NCBI GenBank assembly: GCA_021325615.1
Contig: JAJPGU010000015.1
Span: 1 to 43,324, forward strand
Length of the DNA: 43,324 nt
Origin: Nitrososphaerota archaeon
Lineage (GTDB): Archaea > Thermoproteota > Nitrososphaeria > Nitrososphaerales > Nitrosopumilaceae
Reading direction: 5' to 3'
Part shown: positions 40,553 through 43,324 of the stretch, in pieces
How positions within the stretch are numbered: the first letter of the stretch is position 1
How the letters are laid out: each line of letters opens with the position of its first letter
Program-made: the position numbers and the translations under genes
The notes under the pieces: model-generated
Told to the model about the DNA's origin: nothing
Databases searched by the model: none
The model's input: the letters and a program-made list of their open reading frames with translations, nothing else

Positions 40553-41860
40553 CTATTTTGTGAATTTCTCAGTGATCTCTTTTACAATTCCTGCGGCGAT
40601 TGTTGCTCCCATGTCTCTGAGCGCAAACCTGCCAAGCTCTGGAAAGTCTTGGAAGGTTTCAATCGGCAGTGGCCTCACTGGCTTGATTCTTACAATTGCA
40701 GAATCGCCAGCCTTCAAGAACTTTGGATCCTTTTCCTCGACTGCGCCTGATTGCGGGTTTATTTTTGCTTCAAAGGCAACTATTGTAGCTGCAACTTGAG
40801 CCGTGTGTGCATGCATTACCGGCGTATAACCGGGTGCAATTGCTGTCGGGTGGTGAATGACTATGATCTGTGCTCTGAACTCTTTTGCAACGTTTGGAGG
40901 ACTGTCTGGACTTCCAATTACATCTCCTCTCTTGATGTCCTTCTTTTCAATTCCTCTCAGGTTGAAACCGATGTTGTCTCCTGGCTCTGCAGATTCCATC
41001 TGGGTGTGGTGAGTCTCTATGCTCTTGATTTCACCTGTGGCACCAGACGGCATTACTACAATCTTCATGTTTGGCTTTGCAACCCCTGTCTCTACACGGC
41101 CTACTGGCACGGTTCCTACACCTGTGATTGTATAAACGTCTTGTACTGGAATTCTCAGTGGCTTGTTTGTCGGCTTGTCTGGAAGCTTGAATTCGTCAAA
41201 TGCCTCGAAGAGTGTCTTGCCGGTCCACCATGGCATGTTTGCGGATTTCTTTACTAGGTTGTCTCCCTTCCACCCTGAAACTGGAATTATTGGTACTGTC
41301 TCTAGCTTGTATCCTACTGACTTTAGCAGTTTCTCTGCCTTTTCCTTAGCTACCTTGTATGCCTGCTCGGAATAGTTGCTGTCGTCCATCTTGTTTATTG
41401 CAACGACCAGTTGGCCTACTCCCAAGGTCCTGAGAAGGAAGGCATGCTCTCTTGCCTGTCCGCCTGGTGCTATGGCTGTATCGGTCTCACCTTCCTTTGC
41501 AGAAAGGACCAGAACGGCACAATCTGCCTCGGATGCTCCGGTGATCATGTTTTTGATAAAGTCCCTGTGTCCTGGGGCGTCTATCAAGGTGAAGAAATAC
41601 TTCGGTGATTCAAACTTTTGAAATGCCAAGTCAATTGTGATACCTCTCTCTCTTTCGTCCTTTATGTTGTCCATTACCCATGCGTATTTGAAAGTGTCAC
41701 CCTTGCCAGTCTTCTCGGATTCGGCGGCATGGGCGGCAATTGTCCTTTCATCTACCAGGCCCAAGTCCATGAGGAAGTGGCCCATTGTAGTGGACTTTCC
41801 GTTGTCGATGTGCCCGACAACGATCATGTTTAAGTGTGGTTTTTTGCTTGCAGCGCTCAT
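40553..41860 (-). CDS. tuf: Elongation factor 1-alpha
   Basis: This 435-aa GTPase brings aminoacyl-tRNA to the ribosome. G1 is GHIDNGKSTT, with Asn where many members have His or Ser; G3 is DAPGHRDFIKN and G4 is NKMD. Domains 2 and 3 follow with RIPVQDVYTITGVGTVPVGR and HTAQVAATI. The length is typical for archaea. A strong promoter (TATA and BRE-like) lies just upstream at 41883-41898, and rps10 and rpo12 follow on the same transcript. Confidence 0.97.
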   Translation of the reverse strand: MSAASKKPHLNMIVVGHIDNGKSTTMGHFLMDLGLVDERTIAAHAAESEKTGKGDTFKYAWVMDNIKDERERGITIDLAFQKFESPKYFFTLIDAPGHRDFIKNMITGASEADCAVLVLSAKEGETDTAIAPGGQAREHAFLLRTLGVGQLVVAINKMDDSNYSEQAYKVAKEKAEKLLKSVGYKLETVPIIPVSGWKGDNLVKKSANMPWWTGKTLFEAFDEFKLPDKPTNKPLRIPVQDVYTITGVGTVPVGRVETGVAKPNMKIVVMPSGATGEIKSIETHHTQMESAEPGDNIGFNLRGIEKKDIKRGDVIGSPDSPPNVAKEFRAQIIVIHHPTAIAPGYTPVMHAHTAQVAATIVAFEAKINPQSGAVEEKDPKFLKAGDSAIVRIKPVRPLPIETFQDFPELGRFALRDMGATIAAGIVKEITEKFTK

Positions 41861-41882
41861 ACCGAACCCTTGAAGACTTGGG

Positions 41883-41898
41883 CTTTATTACCATTTCG
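41883..41898 (-). promoter_or_regulatory. tuf promoter (TATA with BRE-like element)
   Basis: On the minus strand ATCGAAAT (BRE-like) is followed by GGTAATAAAG (TATA), centred about 27 bases upstream of the tuf ATG. This is a strong archaeal promoter layout for a leaderless transcript. Confidence 0.6.
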
Positions 41899-41971
41899 AT
41901 TTTTTGAAATTGTTTTTGGCAATTTTTCAAGAATTTGTGGTTTGGTCTTTTGCGGAGCAGATTTTTCACAT

Positions 41972-41981
41972 ACTATAAATC
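41972..41981 (+). promoter_or_regulatory. TATA element of FBP aldolase/phosphatase gene
   Basis: ACTATAAATC lies about 29 bases upstream of the ATG at 42006. It is back to back with the tuf promoter about 85 bases away. Confidence 0.55.
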
Positions 41982-42005
41982 GAGGAATTTGTGTGTAAAA
42001 TCACA

Positions 42006-43324
42006 ATGAAAATCACCGTAACCGTGATCAAGGCTGACGTAGGCGGAATTGGTGGACATACAAGACCAAGCGATGGCCTGCTAAATGCTGTTAAGAATAT
42101 CGTAAGATCCCAGATGATACGAAATGGAAAAGGACTCTTGATTGATTCCTATGTAGGATACTGCGGAGACGACATACATATCGTCATGACACACACGCGA
42201 GGAACCGACAACAGGGAGGTTCACCAGCTTGCATGGAAGGCTTTCGAATCTGCAACAAGGGTCGCCAAGAATGAGGGACTCTACGGGGCAGGACAAGACC
42301 TTCTAAAGGACTCGTTCTCAGGAAATGTCAAGGGCATGGGGCCGGGTGTCGCCGAGATGACTTTTGAGGAAAGGCCAAACGAGGCTTTTACAATCTATGC
42401 TGCGGACAAGACGGAGCCTGGAGCTTTCAACTACCCGTTTTACAGGATGTTTGTCGATACGCTGAGCAACACAGGGCTCATAGTAAACCAGAACCTTGCA
42501 AGCGGAGTCAAGATCAATGTGATGGATGTCGAAAAGGGCAAGATTGCACAGCTTGTGATGTGGCAGGACAAGCCCACACTTGAGGCTGCACTCATGTACC
42601 CTGGAAGGTATGTCGTTTCAAGCGTTTACACCAGAGACAACCAGCCGATCCTCTCAGCCTCGACTGACAGGCTGCACAACATTGCAGGCAAGTATGTAGG
42701 CAAGGACGACCCGATTTGCATCATTAGGACCCAGAAGGACTTTCCGGCGACCGAGGAAGTAGGATCTGCCTTTAGCAACCCGCACCTCGTGGCAGGAAAC
42801 ACTCGAGGAAGCCACCACATGCCACTGATGCCAGTGAGGATAAACTCGGCTGCAAGCATCAACTACGCGGTGCCAATAGTCTCAGCACTTGTCTTCAGCA
42901 TGCACAACGGCAAGCTCGTGGGTCCGGTGGACGGATTTGATACTGCCGACTGGGACCATGTAAGGCAGATTGCAGTAAAGAGAGCAATCGCAATTAGGAG
43001 CCAGGGATTTGTCCATCCTGCAACGCTTGTACCTGAGGAACTAGAGTATGCCGAGGGATACAGGGCAAGGATGAACGTGTTGTGGAGCAAGATGAGGCCG
43101 ATACCCGAGTCCAAGGGTCATCCCTCTCAGTCGCAGAAGCAGCAAAAGTCCCAGAAGCCTCAAGGTAACAGGCCACAGCAGGGTGCAAGGCCACAGCAGG
43201 GTAACAGGCCACCGCAAGGAATGAGACCTCAACAAGGTAACAGACCTCAGCAGGGAATGAGACCTCAACAAGGTAACAGACCTCAGCAGGGAATGAGACC
43301 TCAACAAGGTAACAGACCTCAGCA
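42006..43324 (+). CDS. Fructose-1,6-bisphosphate aldolase/phosphatase, 3' end missing
   Basis: This is a bifunctional gluconeogenic enzyme; 439 codons are visible and the frame stays open to the right edge. The N-terminus KITVTVIKADVGGIGGHTRP carries a metal- and phosphate-binding motif. YAADKTEPGAFNYP, Y230 and K233 in KYVGKDDP (equivalent to the tyrosine and Schiff-base lysine known from Thermoproteus FBPA/P) and GNTRGSHHMPLMPV complete the active site. The folded enzyme normally ends near residue 375; here a Gln/Pro/Arg/Asn-rich tail of repeated GNRPQQGMRPQQ units follows and continues beyond the window. The enzyme converts triose phosphates directly to fructose-6-phosphate. Confidence 0.93.
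   Translation, partial: MKITVTVIKADVGGIGGHTRPSDGLLNAVKNIVRSQMIRNGKGLLIDSYVGYCGDDIHIVMTHTRGTDNREVHQLAWKAFESATRVAKNEGLYGAGQDLLKDSFSGNVKGMGPGVAEMTFEERPNEAFTIYAADKTEPGAFNYPFYRMFVDTLSNTGLIVNQNLASGVKINVMDVEKGKIAQLVMWQDKPTLEAALMYPGRYVVSSVYTRDNQPILSASTDRLHNIAGKYVGKDDPICIIRTQKDFPATEEVGSAFSNPHLVAGNTRGSHHMPLMPVRINSAASINYAVPIVSALVFSMHNGKLVGPVDGFDTADWDHVRQIAVKRAIAIRSQGFVHPATLVPEELEYAEGYRARMNVLWSKMRPIPESKGHPSQSQKQQKSQKPQGNRPQQGARPQQGNRPPQGMRPQQGNRPQQGMRPQQGNRPQQGMRPQQGNRPQ
43164..43324 (+). repeat. 18-nt in-frame tandem repeat, about nine units
   Basis: Units of 18 bases alternate between GGTAACAGACCTCAGCAG and GGAATGAGACCTCAACAA types, making a 36-base higher-order repeat that becomes nearly perfect toward the right edge. 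Earlier units (GGTAACAGGCCACAGCAG, GGTGCAAGGCCACAGCAG) have diverged. The product is GNRPQQ/GMRPQQ. The array is cut by the window end, so its full size is unknown. Confidence 0.9.

Noticed and set aside
43041-43307. Minus-strand repeat protein (LLRSHSLLRSVT units) at the right edge
   Set aside because: It is the antisense reading of the GNRPQQ tail of FBP aldolase/phosphatase.
43164-43324. CRISPR array as explanation for the regular repeats
   Set aside because: The units are contiguous, in frame with an enzyme gene and without unique spacers.

Overview
The window looks like a chromosome segment of an ammonia-oxidising-type archaeon (Nitrososphaeria/Thaumarchaeota). The basis is a tuf–rps10–rpo12 information-processing cluster on one strand, a bifunctional archaeal FBP aldolase/phosphatase, type II GAPDH, an archaellin start with a class III signal peptide, a GxGD-type pre-archaellin peptidase, and many TATA boxes 25-30 nt upstream of start codons (leaderless transcripts). 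The presence of archaella plus chemotaxis fits motile lineages such as Nitrososphaera or Nitrosotenuis. That genus-level suggestion is inference. No rRNA, tRNA, CRISPR array or insertion sequence was recognised.

Region 1 (1-10432) is a motility and chemotaxis block. The first 33 codons of an archaellin lie on the minus strand at the left edge. Divergent from it are a soluble Cache-domain receptor-like protein, a small coiled-coil protein, and then a tight run MCP-cheW-cheY-cheB-cheA-cheC-cheR-cheC2-cheD followed by a small membrane protein. The membrane MCP has almost no extracellular sensor, while the soluble Cache protein has a sensor but only a short signalling hairpin.

Region 2 (10630-18437) is a second signalling block. 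It holds two histidine kinases (one soluble, one membrane-bound), three paralogous receiver-only response regulators, a ribbon-helix-helix-like protein, a ten-TPR protein and a secreted seven-bladed YVTN propeller with a glycosylation-sequon-rich repeat tail.

Region 3 (18470-25926) is a cell-surface block. An 807-aa secreted Ig-like protein, a CBS-domain protein and a membrane-anchored matrixin-type metalloprotease are arranged like an operon. A TrmB-family regulator follows, then a gene-poor stretch with hairpin and repeat structure, then the pre-archaellin peptidase and a small membrane protein.

Region 4 (25958-39989) is metabolic and mixed. It has a compact four-gene operon (sugar nucleotidyltransferase, F420-type oxidoreductase, thiolase, DUF35 protein), an Hjc-like nuclease, a flavin-reductase-fold protein, threonine synthase, a CDF metal transporter, GAPDH, a DsbA-like oxidoreductase and HMG-CoA synthase. 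Several tiny cysteine-rich zinc-binding proteins are scattered through it. Thiolase, DUF35 and HMG-CoA synthase together supply the first two steps of the mevalonate (archaeal lipid) pathway.

Region 5 (39986-43324) holds rpo12, rps10 and tuf on the minus strand. Divergent from them is FBP aldolase/phosphatase, which runs off the right edge inside an 18-nt in-frame tandem repeat encoding a Gln/Pro/Arg-rich tail.
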